Position numbers and translations under genes: made by a program. Shown here in pieces: positions 49,214-57,551 of a stretch of 64,000 nt of DNA. Each line of letters starts with the position of its first letter. The stretch's first letter is position 1. The notes under the pieces were generated by a model, which was given only the letters and a program-made list of their open reading frames with translations, was not told the origin of the DNA and did no database searches. This DNA comes from Neorhizobium populisoli (GTDB lineage Bacteria; Pseudomonadota; Alphaproteobacteria; Rhizobiales; Rhizobiaceae): assembly GCF_019430945.1 (NCBI RefSeq), contig NZ_JAHYCB010000007.1:372001-436000 (forward strand), written 5' to 3'.

Positions 49214-50145
49214 CGCCCCTCGTGAGCACTCCTGCCGCCCGCCGAAGCCGCTTTTCCAACCTGCGGCGCGCCATGCTGAAGGCACCCGGCGCCACGCTTT
49301 GCGCCTTGACCATCTTCGCGATGTTCGTCTACGCCTTCGTGGTGCCGCTGTTTTCGCAGAACCCGTTCGAGTTTGCCGGCATGTCGGTTCTGGACTCGTT
49401 CATTCCACCCATGTGGATGACCGACGGTGTTCCGGACTTCCCCCTCGGAACCGACGACCAGGGCCGCAACTTGTTCACCGCCATGGCCTATGGCATGCGC
49501 ACGTCGATCATCGTCGGCTTCCTGTCGGTCATGATCGGTCTGGTGCTTGGCGGCAGCCTCGGCCTGATCGCCGGCTTCGTCGGCGGCAAGGTGGATGCCT
49601 TCATCATGCGGCTTGCCGACGTGCAGCTTGCTTATCCGGCTCTGCTGCTCGCGATGATCATCGACGGCGCGGCCCGCGCCGCCCTCGGCGCCGAGCGCAG
49701 CGTCACCACCGCCATCACCATCGTAGTCCTGTCGATCGGTATCGCCTTCTGGGTCCAATATGCCCGCACGATCCGCTCGTCGGTAATGATCGAGCGCGAT
49801 CAGGACTATGTCTCGGCCGCCCGCATCACCGGCCGCAGCAATCTGTCGATCATCGTCCTGCATATCCTGCCGAACGTCATGGCGCCGGTTCTGGTCATCG
49901 CCACGATCAATCTCGGCATCGCCATCATCACCGAAGCAACGCTTTCCTTCCTCGGCATCGGCATTCCGGTCACCTCGCCGTCGCTCGGCACGCTGATCCG
50001 CAACGGCAACAACTTCCTGCAGTCCGGCGAATGGTGGATTTCCGTCTGGCCCTGCCTCGTGCTCGTCCTCTTCGTCGTCTCGGTCAACATCCTTGGCGAC
50101 CACTTGCGTGACGTCTACAATCCGAGACTGAAGGGCCGCTCATGA
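49210..50145 (+). CDS. ABC transporter permease, DppC/OppC type
   Basis: 311 aa. FPLGTDDQGRNLFTAMAYGM is the OppC signature region, and YVSAARITGRSNLSIIVLHI the coupling loop; EATLSFLGIGIPVTSPSLGT is also typical. About six membrane segments. It overlaps the DppB-type gene at its start and the DppD-type gene at its end by 4 bp each, so the whole unit is translationally coupled. Confidence 0.9.
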   Translation: MTPLVSTPAARRSRFSNLRRAMLKAPGATLCALTIFAMFVYAFVVPLFSQNPFEFAGMSVLDSFIPPMWMTDGVPDFPLGTDDQGRNLFTAMAYGMRTSIIVGFLSVMIGLVLGGSLGLIAGFVGGKVDAFIMRLADVQLAYPALLLAMIIDGAARAALGAERSVTTAITIVVLSIGIAFWVQYARTIRSSVMIERDQDYVSAARITGRSNLSIIVLHILPNVMAPVLVIATINLGIAIITEATLSFLGIGIPVTSPSLGTLIRNGNNFLQSGEWWISVWPCLVLVLFVVSVNILGDHLRDVYNPRLKGRS

Positions 50146-51122
50146 CCTCTCCGCTTCTCGACGTCCGCGATCTCACCGTCACCATCAACCGCGATGCCGG
50201 CATGGTCACCGCACTCGACAAGGTCTCCTTCCACGTCAATCCCGGCGAAGTGCTCGGCATCGTCGGCGAATCCGGCGCCGGCAAATCCATCACCGGTGCG
50301 GCGATCATCGACCTCCTCGTACCGCCCCTCAAGCGCACCGGCGGCACGATCACGCTTGCGGGCGAACGGCTCGACACTCTTTCGCCGAAGGCGATGCGTG
50401 CGGTGCGCGGCGGCAAGATCGGCTTCATCTTCCAGGACCCGATGACCAGCCTCAATCCGGTCATCACCATCGGCCGGCAGCTTTGCGACACGATCGAGGC
50501 ACATCTGAAGATCGGCGGCGACAGAGCAAAGAAAAAGGCGCTGGAATGGATCGAAAGGGTCGGCCTGCCGAACCCGGACGTGCAGTTCAAGCGTTATCCG
50601 CACCAGCTTTCCGGCGGCATGCGCCAACGCATTGTCATCGCTCTCGCCCTCTGCGCCAATCCGGCGCTGGTTATTGCCGACGAACCGACCACCGCTCTCG
50701 ACGTTTCGGTCCAAGCACATATTCTGCAACTGATGCGCGACCTGCATCGCGAGAGCAGGACGAGCATGATGCTGATCACCCACGATCTCGGCGTCATCGC
50801 CAAGATGGCGGATCGCGTCGCGGTGCTCTATGCCGGCCGCGTCGCGGAAATCAGCCTCGTCGGCGAACTCTTCAACGCGCCGAAGCATCCCTATACCCGC
50901 GGCCTGATCCGCGCGACGCCGATGCCCTCGCCTGATGGCAATGTCCGCCTCGACCAGATTCCCGGCGCCATGCCGGGCCTTGGCAAGACACCGCCCGGCT
51001 GCGCCTTCAATCCCCGCTGCTTCAAAGCCGAGGGCGACTGTTGCGTGACCATTCCGCCTCTGACCGCCCGGGAAAGCGCCGCGTTTTCCTGTTTCCACCC
51101 GCTGGAAAAGGAGGTCGCATGA
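50142..51122 (+). CDS. ABC transporter ATPase, DppD/OppD type
   Basis: 326 aa. Walker A GESGAGKSI near residue 45, Q-loop FIFQDPMTSLNPV, signature LSGGMRQRIVIALA, Walker B ALVIADEPTTALD, H-loop THDL, and the C-terminal cysteines in CAFNPRCFKAEGDCC. It couples ATP hydrolysis to import with the next protein. ATGA overlap with both neighbours. Confidence 0.91.
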   Translation: MTSPLLDVRDLTVTINRDAGMVTALDKVSFHVNPGEVLGIVGESGAGKSITGAAIIDLLVPPLKRTGGTITLAGERLDTLSPKAMRAVRGGKIGFIFQDPMTSLNPVITIGRQLCDTIEAHLKIGGDRAKKKALEWIERVGLPNPDVQFKRYPHQLSGGMRQRIVIALALCANPALVIADEPTTALDVSVQAHILQLMRDLHRESRTSMMLITHDLGVIAKMADRVAVLYAGRVAEISLVGELFNAPKHPYTRGLIRATPMPSPDGNVRLDQIPGAMPGLGKTPPGCAFNPRCFKAEGDCCVTIPPLTARESAAFSCFHPLEKEVA

Positions 51123-52126
51123 GCGCCCAGGATTTCCTCACCCTCACCGGTGTCAGCAAGGTCTATCGTCGCGGCCAAAGCCTTCTGGAGCGATTGAAGA
51201 AGACCGATGCGGGCGGCACCAAGGCCGTCAGCGACGTCAGCCTGATGATCCGCCATGGCGAAACGGTCGGCCTCGTCGGTGAAAGCGGTTGTGGCAAGTC
51301 CACGCTTGCCCGCCTTGTTTCCGGCCTGATGGCACCGACCTCCGGCGAGATCGTCTTCCGCAAGGACAAGACCGGCAGGACGCCGCGCCTGCAGATGATC
51401 TTTCAGGACCCGTATTCGTCGCTCAATGGTCGCTGGACGATCGAGGACATCATCGCCGAGCCGATCAAGGTGCACAAACTGCGCAAAGGTCGCGCCGCGA
51501 TCCGCGCCCGCGTCGATGAATTGCTGGTCCAGGTCGGCCTATCGCCCGCCGATGCGGAAAAATATCCGCAGGAATTTTCCGGCGGCCAGCGTCAGCGTAT
51601 CTGTATCGCCCGGGCTCTCGCCGGCGAACCGGAATTTCTGATCCTCGACGAGCCGACCTCGGCGCTCGATGTTTCGGTCCAGGCGCAGATCCTCAATCTC
51701 CTGCGCGATCTTCAGAAAAACCTGCATCTCACCAGCCTGTTCATCACCCACAATCTCTCGGTCGTGCGGATCATGGCGGACCGGATCGGCGTCATGTATC
51801 TCGGCGAACTGGTCGAGGAAGCGCCTTCCGAAGAGTTGTTCCGCCGCCCGCGCCACCCCTATACGCGCCTGCTGATCGATGCGGCACCGGACATGGATAC
51901 CGACGACCGCTCGTTGCACCCGATCGCCGGCGAACTGCCCAACCCGGCTTTTCCACCTTCCGGCTGTCGTTTCCACACCCGCTGTCCTTTCGCCAAGGAC
52001 GTCTGCCGCAGCACGGCACCGCCACAGAAGATGACGGATGCCGGCGGCCTGTACCGCTGCCATTTCGATCTTGACCTTTCGAATACTTCGACCGTCCCGG
52101 CGCTTGCCAAAATGAAGACCGCCTGA
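51119..52126 (+). CDS. ABC transporter ATPase, DppF/OppF type
   Basis: 335 aa. Walker A GESGCGKST near residue 55, Q-loop MIFQDPYSSLNGRW, signature FSGGQRQRICIARA, Walker B FLILDEPTSALD, H-loop THNL, and C-terminal CRFHTRCPFAKDVC. The ATG at 51119 overlaps the upstream TGA and follows GGAGG; the frame's upstream extension overlaps the DppD gene and is not used. It completes the importer. Confidence 0.91.
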   Translation: MSAQDFLTLTGVSKVYRRGQSLLERLKKTDAGGTKAVSDVSLMIRHGETVGLVGESGCGKSTLARLVSGLMAPTSGEIVFRKDKTGRTPRLQMIFQDPYSSLNGRWTIEDIIAEPIKVHKLRKGRAAIRARVDELLVQVGLSPADAEKYPQEFSGGQRQRICIARALAGEPEFLILDEPTSALDVSVQAQILNLLRDLQKNLHLTSLFITHNLSVVRIMADRIGVMYLGELVEEAPSEELFRRPRHPYTRLLIDAAPDMDTDDRSLHPIAGELPNPAFPPSGCRFHTRCPFAKDVCRSTAPPQKMTDAGGLYRCHFDLDLSNTSTVPALAKMKTA

Positions 52127-52144
52127 AATCTGAAGGATGCCCCG

Positions 52145-53533
52145 ATGACCACCGCCCCCTCCCGCCAGGCGACGATCGACAAGGCCGTGGGTTATCTGGA
52201 TGACGGCTCCTTCGAAGCGACGCTACGTAAACGCGTCGCCATACCTTCCGCCAGCCGCATCGAGGCCAACAAGGCGGACCTCTGGCGTTATGTCACCGAC
52301 GACATGCGGCCGTTTTTCGAGCGACTGGGCTTCGCCATCAAGATTTACGAAAATGAACTCGCCCCCGGTCCCTTCCTGATCGCCGAGCGCATCGAGGACC
52401 CGAGCTACACGACCGTCCTGCAATATGGTCATGGCGACGTTGTCGCCGGTCTCGACGGCCAGTGGGACGAGGGTCTGTCTCCCTTCGAGATGACCGAAAG
52501 GAGCGGCGCCTGGTATGGTCGCGGCACTGCTGACAACAAGGGCCAGCATGCGGTCAACCTTGCGGCAATCGAAGCTCTGATGGCCGTCAAAGGCTCGCTC
52601 GGCTTTAATCTCAAATACCTGATAGAGATGGGCGAAGAGTCCGGTTCGCTCGGTCTCGAGGAAATGTGCGCCGCCCATCGGGACGAGCTGAAGGCTGACG
52701 TCTTCATCGCTTCAGACGGCCCGCGACTTGCATTGGACCGGCCGACCATCTTTCTCGGCGCTCGCGGCGGCATGTCTTTCTACCTGGAGATCAACGCCCG
52801 CGAAAGTTTTCAGCATTCGGGCAACTGGGGCGGCCTTCTCTCCAATCCCGGCATCGAACTCTGCCACGCCATCACTGCGCTTGTAAGCCGCACAGGCCAG
52901 ATCAAGGTGCCGGAAATGACGCCGGGGTCCATCCCGCAAAACGTCCGCATGGCGCTACAGGACTGCAAGATTACCCCGACTGCCGATGATCCGCCGATCG
53001 AACCCTGGTGGGGCGAGCCGGGCCTTTCGGCGGAGGAAAAGGTCTTCGCCTGGAGTTCTTTCGAGGTGATGGAGATGGAATGCGGCAACCTTGCCCAGCC
53101 GCTCTACGCAATCCCGCCCAAGGCCCGAGCCCGCGTTCAGCTACGTTTCCCGGTCGGCGTCGATCCGAAGGCCGTTGTGCCAGCGGTTCGCAAAGCGTTG
53201 AAAGACGCCGGTTACGACCGGGTCGAGGTAAAAGACCCGGCCGACGCGATTTTCCTGGCGAGCCGTCTCGACCCGGATCATCCCTGGGTCAGGCGCGTCA
53301 CCGCTTCCATTGAAAAGACGCTTGGCAAGCCACCGGCAATCCTGCCCAATCTCGGCGGTTCGTTGCCGAACAATATCTTTTCCGATCTGCTCGGCTTGCC
53401 GACCATCTGGATCCCGCATTCCTATCCCGGCTGCCTGCAGCACGCAGCCAACGAACACCTGCCGATCGCGATCGCCCGCGAGGGTCTGGCGATGATGGCC
53501 GGGCTTTATTGGGATATTGGCGAAGCCGGCTAA
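52145..53533 (+). CDS. M20 family peptidase (dipeptidase/amidohydrolase)
   Basis: 462 aa. Zinc motifs: VLQYGHGDVVAGLDGQW (His, Asp) near residue 100, YGRGTADNKGQHAVNL (Asp), EMGEESGSLGLEEM (Glu pair), and late HSYPGCLQHAANEHLP (His). Longer than ArgE, in the range of PepV/carnosinase-like M20 enzymes. It is the last gene of the importer operon, 18 bp after the ATPase, and would cut an imported dipeptide or amide conjugate in the cytosol. Its stop overlaps that of the convergent DUF2147 gene by 4 bp. Confidence 0.85.
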   Translation: MTTAPSRQATIDKAVGYLDDGSFEATLRKRVAIPSASRIEANKADLWRYVTDDMRPFFERLGFAIKIYENELAPGPFLIAERIEDPSYTTVLQYGHGDVVAGLDGQWDEGLSPFEMTERSGAWYGRGTADNKGQHAVNLAAIEALMAVKGSLGFNLKYLIEMGEESGSLGLEEMCAAHRDELKADVFIASDGPRLALDRPTIFLGARGGMSFYLEINARESFQHSGNWGGLLSNPGIELCHAITALVSRTGQIKVPEMTPGSIPQNVRMALQDCKITPTADDPPIEPWWGEPGLSAEEKVFAWSSFEVMEMECGNLAQPLYAIPPKARARVQLRFPVGVDPKAVVPAVRKALKDAGYDRVEVKDPADAIFLASRLDPDHPWVRRVTASIEKTLGKPPAILPNLGGSLPNNIFSDLLGLPTIWIPHSYPGCLQHAANEHLPIAIAREGLAMMAGLYWDIGEAG

Positions 53534-53901
53534 TTGATCCGCGTCCAGTCGACGCCTTTGCAGATGATGCCGGCCAGCACACAGCCCCGGGTCGTCATCT
53601 TGTCGCCGCTGATCGTCACCGTCATCTTGTAGGTGAGATCCCGTTGCGGATCGAAGGCCGTGCCGGAATATCCGTCATTAGAGGTGGGCTTGATCGTCAT
53701 CACCAGCTTGTCGCCGACTTTTTCCTTCGGCGTACCCGGTTTGATCCAGGTGTTGGTGGCACAGACATCCGATCCGCAGGGCGCGACCCGCACCTTGGCG
53801 TTGCCGTCGCCGCGCGCCCATTCGCCATTCATGTCGCCGGCCGTAGCCGAAGTCGCGAGACAGAAGGCAAATGTCACCGCTGCTGCTGAAATCCATTTCA
53901 T
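53530..53901 (-). CDS. DUF2147 exported protein
   Basis: 123 aa. Signal peptide (MKWISAAAVTFAFCLATSAT, cleaved near TAG). The mature part shows the DUF2147 pattern: MNGEWARGDGNAKVRVAPC, GSDVCATNTWIKPG, and a C-terminal TTRGCVLAGIICKGVDWTR with conserved Cys and Trp. Small beta-rich periplasmic or outer-surface proteins of unknown role. The second ATG (53901) is eight bases after GGAGG and is preferred over the ATG at 53907, which would be only two bases from it. Convergent with the M20 gene. Confidence 0.82.
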   Translation of the reverse strand: MKWISAAAVTFAFCLATSATAGDMNGEWARGDGNAKVRVAPCGSDVCATNTWIKPGTPKEKVGDKLVMTIKPTSNDGYSGTAFDPQRDLTYKMTVTISGDKMTTRGCVLAGIICKGVDWTRIN

Positions 53902-54075
53902 CGGCATGTCCTCCAGATAAGGCCGCCACCGCCAGCAGTCCCATGAAGAACTACGCGAGCATCCTCACTTCGGTTCACTGACGAAAATCTTTGAGCACCA
54001 GCAAACCGGTTCGCACTGTCTTCCGTAATGCAGGATCAGGAGCGTAATGATGCGCGCCGGATCGTGAGCGGATGC

Positions 54076-54876
54076 ATGGACTTGGCTCTTCTGATCATCA
54101 TCGCAATCTGGCTGTCGCTGGCCATGGCCGGCGCCTGGGTGATCCAGCGCTCCACGGGTCTCAGCGGCTGGATCGACACGATCTGGTCCGGCGCGGTCGG
54201 CATCGGCGGCGTTATGGCGGCGCTGTTTGCACACGGCGATTTCGACCGGCGCATCACCATCCTGATCATCATCGCCGCCTGGGCGCTCCGGCTTGGAAGC
54301 CATATCGGTTCACGCACCAGAGGCAGCGGCGAAGATCCGCGATATGCGAAATTCATCGAGGAATGGGGGGAAAGCGCTGCATGGCGGCTGTTCCTCTTCC
54401 TGCAGATCCAGGCTTTCGCAGCGTTCATTCTGGTCTTGGCTGTCTATCTCGCGGCGACCAATGACAATCCCTTCCCCAGCGTTATCGATCTTGTCGCCAT
54501 GCTCGTCGCCATCATCGCGCTCGGCGGGGAAGCGATATCCGATCTCCAGCTTGCCCGTTTCCGCAAGACGCCGCAGGCCAAAACAGAAGTCTGCGAAACC
54601 GGCCTCTGGCGCTATTCCCGCCACCCAAATTATTTCTTCGAATGGCTCTTCTGGTGCAGCTGGCCGCTTTTTGCGCTTGCGACACCGATCTGGAGTTGGC
54701 TGTCGCTGTTGGCGCCGCTGCTGATGTACTGGCTGCTGGTGCATGTCTCCGGCATTCCGCCGCTCGAAGAGCACATGCTGCGCTCGCGCGGCGAAAAGTT
54801 CCGCGCCCTTCAGCGCCGCGTCAACGCCTTTTTTCCCGGTCCTCGCAAACTCCACACTCAAGGAGATAAGCAATGA
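54076..54876 (+). CDS. DUF1295 membrane protein (steroid-5-alpha-reductase-like fold)
   Basis: 266 aa, about six membrane helices. The C-terminal signature LWRYSRHPNYFFEWLFWCSW is the isoprenylcysteine-methyltransferase/5-alpha-reductase-type motif, followed by PPLEEHMLRSRGEKFRALQR. DUF1295 proteins are membrane enzymes, probably NAD(P)H reductases or methyltransferase-like. Coupled by a 4-bp overlap to a cyclopropane-synthase-like methyltransferase, so a role in membrane-lipid acyl-chain modification is likely. I start at 54076 (MDLALLIIII-like membrane start); the frame extends to 54028 with no ribosome site at either place. Confidence 0.78.
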   Translation: MDLALLIIIAIWLSLAMAGAWVIQRSTGLSGWIDTIWSGAVGIGGVMAALFAHGDFDRRITILIIIAAWALRLGSHIGSRTRGSGEDPRYAKFIEEWGESAAWRLFLFLQIQAFAAFILVLAVYLAATNDNPFPSVIDLVAMLVAIIALGGEAISDLQLARFRKTPQAKTEVCETGLWRYSRHPNYFFEWLFWCSWPLFALATPIWSWLSLLAPLLMYWLLVHVSGIPPLEEHMLRSRGEKFRALQRRVNAFFPGPRKLHTQGDKQ

Positions 54877-55901
54877 ACATGCTGGCCTTCGCCATCAACA
54901 CTGCCGAGCGCGCACCGCTCACCGACGGCATGACGCTCGCCGGCATCGACTTCCTTTGTGCCCGCACCAAGCGGAAACTTGCGACGACGACGGTCGATGC
55001 GGAACGCCTCTTCGTCGAAACTATGGGCCACTTCCCCGTCGCTACCCACACGGACGAGGCCAACCGCCAGCACTACGAGGTTCCCGCCGAGTTTTTCGCA
55101 CTCGCGCTCGGCCCGCAGAGAAAATACTCCTGCTGTCTCTATCCAACCGGCGACACAACACTCGAACAGGCGGAAACCTACGCGCTGGCCGAGACGGTGA
55201 AAAACGCGGCGATCATCGACGGCATGAGCATTCTTGAACTCGGCTGCGGTTGGGGCTCGCTCTCGCTGTATCTCGCACAGCAGTTCCCGAATTCGAGCAT
55301 CACATCCGTCTCCAACTCTGCGTCTCAGCGCGCCTACATTCTCAATCGCGCTAAGCGGCTTGGGCTGCACAATCTCAGCGTCATCACCGCCGACATGAAC
55401 GATTTCTCCACCGACCAGCAACACGACCGCGTCGTCTCAGTGGAAATGTTCGAACACATGTCGAACTGGCGGACGCTTCTGGAGCGCGTTCGAGGTTGGG
55501 TGAAACCCGATGGAAAACTGTTCCTGCATGTTTTCACCCACAAGGATCGGTCCTACCGCTTCGACCACGACGATCCGTCGGACTGGATCGCCCACCACTT
55601 CTTCACCGGCGGTATCATGCCCGCGCACGATCTGCCGCATCGTTTCGGCGATCTGTTCAAGGTTCAGCAGGAATGGCGCTGGTCCGGTACGCACTACCGC
55701 CGCACCGCGCTGGATTGGCTCGCCAATTTCGACCGCGAGATTGGCCATATCCAGCCGATCCTTGCCGAAGTCTACGGCAAGGACGCGGCACTCTGGCAGC
55801 GCCGCTGGCGGTTGTTTTTTCTAGCCACCGCGGGCCTGTTCGGCCACGACAATGGCGAAGTCTGGGGTGTCGGCCACTATCTACTGGCACCAACGGCGTG
55901 A
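54873..55901 (+). CDS. Cyclopropane-fatty-acid-synthase-like SAM methyltransferase
   Basis: 342 aa. SAM motif I ILELGCGWGSLSLYLAQQFP near residue 120, SVSNSASQRAYILNRAK, VSVEMFEHMSNWRTLL, and the family block KLFLHVFTHKDRSYRF. It is shorter than E. coli Cfa (382 aa). The N-terminus contains HYEVPAEFFALALGPQRKYS, matching the Cfa substrate region. It methylates or cyclopropanates unsaturated lipid chains, or a related small substrate. ATG at 54873 follows AAGGAG and overlaps the DUF1295 stop. The next gene starts at its stop codon. Confidence 0.83.
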   Translation: MNMLAFAINTAERAPLTDGMTLAGIDFLCARTKRKLATTTVDAERLFVETMGHFPVATHTDEANRQHYEVPAEFFALALGPQRKYSCCLYPTGDTTLEQAETYALAETVKNAAIIDGMSILELGCGWGSLSLYLAQQFPNSSITSVSNSASQRAYILNRAKRLGLHNLSVITADMNDFSTDQQHDRVVSVEMFEHMSNWRTLLERVRGWVKPDGKLFLHVFTHKDRSYRFDHDDPSDWIAHHFFTGGIMPAHDLPHRFGDLFKVQQEWRWSGTHYRRTALDWLANFDREIGHIQPILAEVYGKDAALWQRRWRLFFLATAGLFGHDNGEVWGVGHYLLAPTA

Positions 55902-56428
55902 TGGCCGAACCGAGACCGATACCTGATCCCCTTACCCAGGCGACTGTCACGGTCGCCTGGGTCATCGTCCTGAACAAGCCGTTCTACCCGTTGTACGTCT
56001 GGTATCTGGTCGGCAATGGCGTAACGGCATCGCTTAGCACGCTGGTATCCGCGCCTTTTTTCCTGGCGATTCCGTTTCTGGCTGGGCGGTCGCCACTCAT
56101 GGCGCGCATAGCACTGCCGCTTGTCGGCACGTTGGACACGCTGTTCGAAACGAAACTCTTCGGTCAGGCGTCAGGCACCGAACTGTTTTTCGCCGCCTGC
56201 ATCATGCTTGCAGCCTTGTCCTTCACGCCGGAAGAGAAATGGTGGCAACGCGGCATGGCTGCTCTGGTATTCGCCGTATTCGCGTTTTCACGCAGTTATC
56301 TGGGTGCGCCGCTTCACAATTGGAGCGATGCCGATCTCACGATCCTTTTCAACCTGAACGCTTTTGCCGTCGCTAGCCTCATGGCGTTCATCGCGCTACG
56401 ATACGCGGGAATCTCTCGCAACCGATAG
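55901..56428 (+). CDS. Small integral membrane protein of unknown function
   Basis: 175 aa with about five hydrophobic segments (VAWVIVLNKPFYPLYVWYLV; APFFLAIPFLAG; ELFFAACIMLAALSFT; GMAALVFAVFAFSRSYLG; LNAFAVASLMAFIAL). I do not recognise the family. The ATG lies in the stop codon of the methyltransferase gene (1-bp overlap), so it is the third gene of this apparent lipid-modification operon and probably acts with it in the inner membrane. Confidence 0.7.
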   Translation: MAEPRPIPDPLTQATVTVAWVIVLNKPFYPLYVWYLVGNGVTASLSTLVSAPFFLAIPFLAGRSPLMARIALPLVGTLDTLFETKLFGQASGTELFFAACIMLAALSFTPEEKWWQRGMAALVFAVFAFSRSYLGAPLHNWSDADLTILFNLNAFAVASLMAFIALRYAGISRNR

Positions 56429-56456
56429 ATTTACTTTCGCTGGTCGCGAAATTCAG

Positions 56457-56479
56457 AGAATAAATTATTCCAATCTTCA
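56457..56479. repeat. Direct repeat, copy 1
   Basis: Begins AGAATAAATTATTCC; 21 of 23 bases match the copy at 56832-56854, 375 bp away in the same orientation. On the minus strand both read TGAAGATTGGAAT then TTTATTCT. Confidence 0.65.
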
Positions 56480-56633
56480 CACGAAATACGCCTTCCAGCA
56501 CGGCCGGTTTTACACTTGGCTTGAATCTCTGGGCATGAAAATCATCACCTTAGCAGCTTTGCCTGAAAGACAATGCTGGAAGAAACGAGGCTGATCCGCC
56601 AGCTTTGCTTTTTAGTCTGCGCTAGGCTCGTCC

Positions 56634-56855
56634 TCATCCGAGGCAAAGGCAATCCTTTAGTCCTCTGAAGCGGCTGAAACCCTTGAAATAAGTAGGCGTA
56701 TAGCGCCCATCAGCAGGCGGAGCATAAACGAAAAGGGCGTTGAGTTCTCCGGCGTTGCGATCATCCGTCTCATCTATAAATTTCTGGTAATTGAAACCGC
56801 GTAAGCCGACTCCTCTCTCCCGGAAAAGGCAAGAATAAAAAATTCCAATCTTCAT
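56634..56855 (-). CDS. Possible small hypothetical protein
   Basis: 73 aa, starting MKIGIFYSCLFRERG and containing NALFVYAPPADGRY. I do not recognise it and no ribosome site is visible. The composition is protein-like (mixed aromatic and acidic residues), unlike the Arg/Pro-rich antisense frames around it. Its first codons coincide with one copy of the 23-bp repeat; the other copy (56457-56479) would start a related VKIGIIYS peptide that soon diverges. It could be a gene, a remnant or chance. Confidence 0.3.
   Translation of the reverse strand: MKIGIFYSCLFRERGVGLRGFNYQKFIDETDDRNAGELNALFVYAPPADGRYTPTYFKGFSRFRGLKDCLCLG
56832..56854. repeat. Direct repeat, copy 2
   Basis: Begins AGAATAAAAAATTCC; partner of 56457-56479. 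It lies over the possible start of the minus-strand small ORF. Confidence 0.65.
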
Positions 56856-56903
56856 TGACACAACGGAATTATCCAATAGGGTGCGCTTAAGAACAGGGAG
56901 CGA

Positions 56904-56921
56904 ATGGCCGGCCAGCCATGA
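56904..56921 (+). other. Five-codon leader ORF overlapping the HAD start
   Basis: ATG at 56904 follows GGGAG by 3-4 bases and encodes M-A-G-Q-P, ending in a TGA that overlaps the HAD ATG (56918). The HAD ATG itself is 17 bases from that ribosome site. Reinitiation-coupled translation is possible. Confidence 0.4.
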
Positions 56922-57535
56922 CGAAACGGGAAAAACTCTTCGTCTTTGATATCGGCAATGTTTTCGTGAAACTCGACCCGGTTTCGCGCGATCGCGCCGT
57001 TGCGCGCTCTGACGATCCCTCGTCCTCAAAGCGCTATAGGGACGTGCCAAGGGCGGTCTTCCGCGATTTCTGCCGCGGCCATATGGCAGAAGCCGACTAC
57101 GTGCAGGCACTCACGGAAATCTTCGGCGTGGGCTCTGACGCTGTTTATGCAGCCGAGCATGCCTATGTCGCAGAAAGCTTTGCCGGCTTCATCGATGTAG
57201 TTCGCGCCCTGAAGGAGCGTCACCGAGTGGTCTGTCTCAGCAACAACCAGACAATCCACTGGCGCTATATCAACGACAATATTCTCAAGCCCGGGTATTT
57301 CGACCGGGAATATCTTTCGCAAAATATGGGCCTCGAAAAACCCGATCCGGAGATTTTTCGAGCACTGACCGAAGCGGAAGATTGTGCCGGCAAGGACGTC
57401 GTCTTCGTCGACGATATCGAAGAAAATATCCTGGCGGCACGAGCGGCCGGATGGCAGCATTGCATCCACCATGTCGACCCGAATGAGACGGCGCGGATGC
57501 TTGAGGCAATCGCTTCCGACCACACCACGAATTGA
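56918..57535 (+). CDS. HAD superfamily hydrolase (IA subfamily, YihX-like)
   Basis: 205 aa. Motif I is F-D-I-G-N-V near residue 10 (KLFVFDIGNVFVKLD), motif II VVCLSNNQTIHW (S/T), motif III lysine in GLEKPDPEIFRAL, motif IV FVDDIEENILAARAAGW. The D-I-G-N-V variant is usual for alpha-D-glucose-1-phosphatase YihX-like members. It precedes a sugar ABC operon by 16 bp, so it may dephosphorylate a sugar phosphate linked to that substrate. The only in-frame start is the ATG at 56918; a stop lies ten codons upstream. Confidence 0.85.
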   Translation: MTKREKLFVFDIGNVFVKLDPVSRDRAVARSDDPSSSKRYRDVPRAVFRDFCRGHMAEADYVQALTEIFGVGSDAVYAAEHAYVAESFAGFIDVVRALKERHRVVCLSNNQTIHWRYINDNILKPGYFDREYLSQNMGLEKPDPEIFRALTEAEDCAGKDVVFVDDIEENILAARAAGWQHCIHHVDPNETARMLEAIASDHTTN

Positions 57536-57551
57536 CGAGGACGGACCCTGC

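Larger units (their letters stand above)
56429..56917. other. AT-richer intergenic region with a duplicated 23-bp segment
   Basis: 489 bp. It contains a duplicated 23-bp segment (56457-56479 and 56832-56854, 21 of 23 identical) and a possible 73-codon minus-strand gene at 56634-56855. GC content is visibly lower than in neighbours. Confidence 0.6.

Noticed and set aside
56364..56594. 76-codon plus-strand frame after the membrane-protein gene
   Set aside because: Overlaps the end of that gene in another frame, no ribosome site, no recognisable motif.
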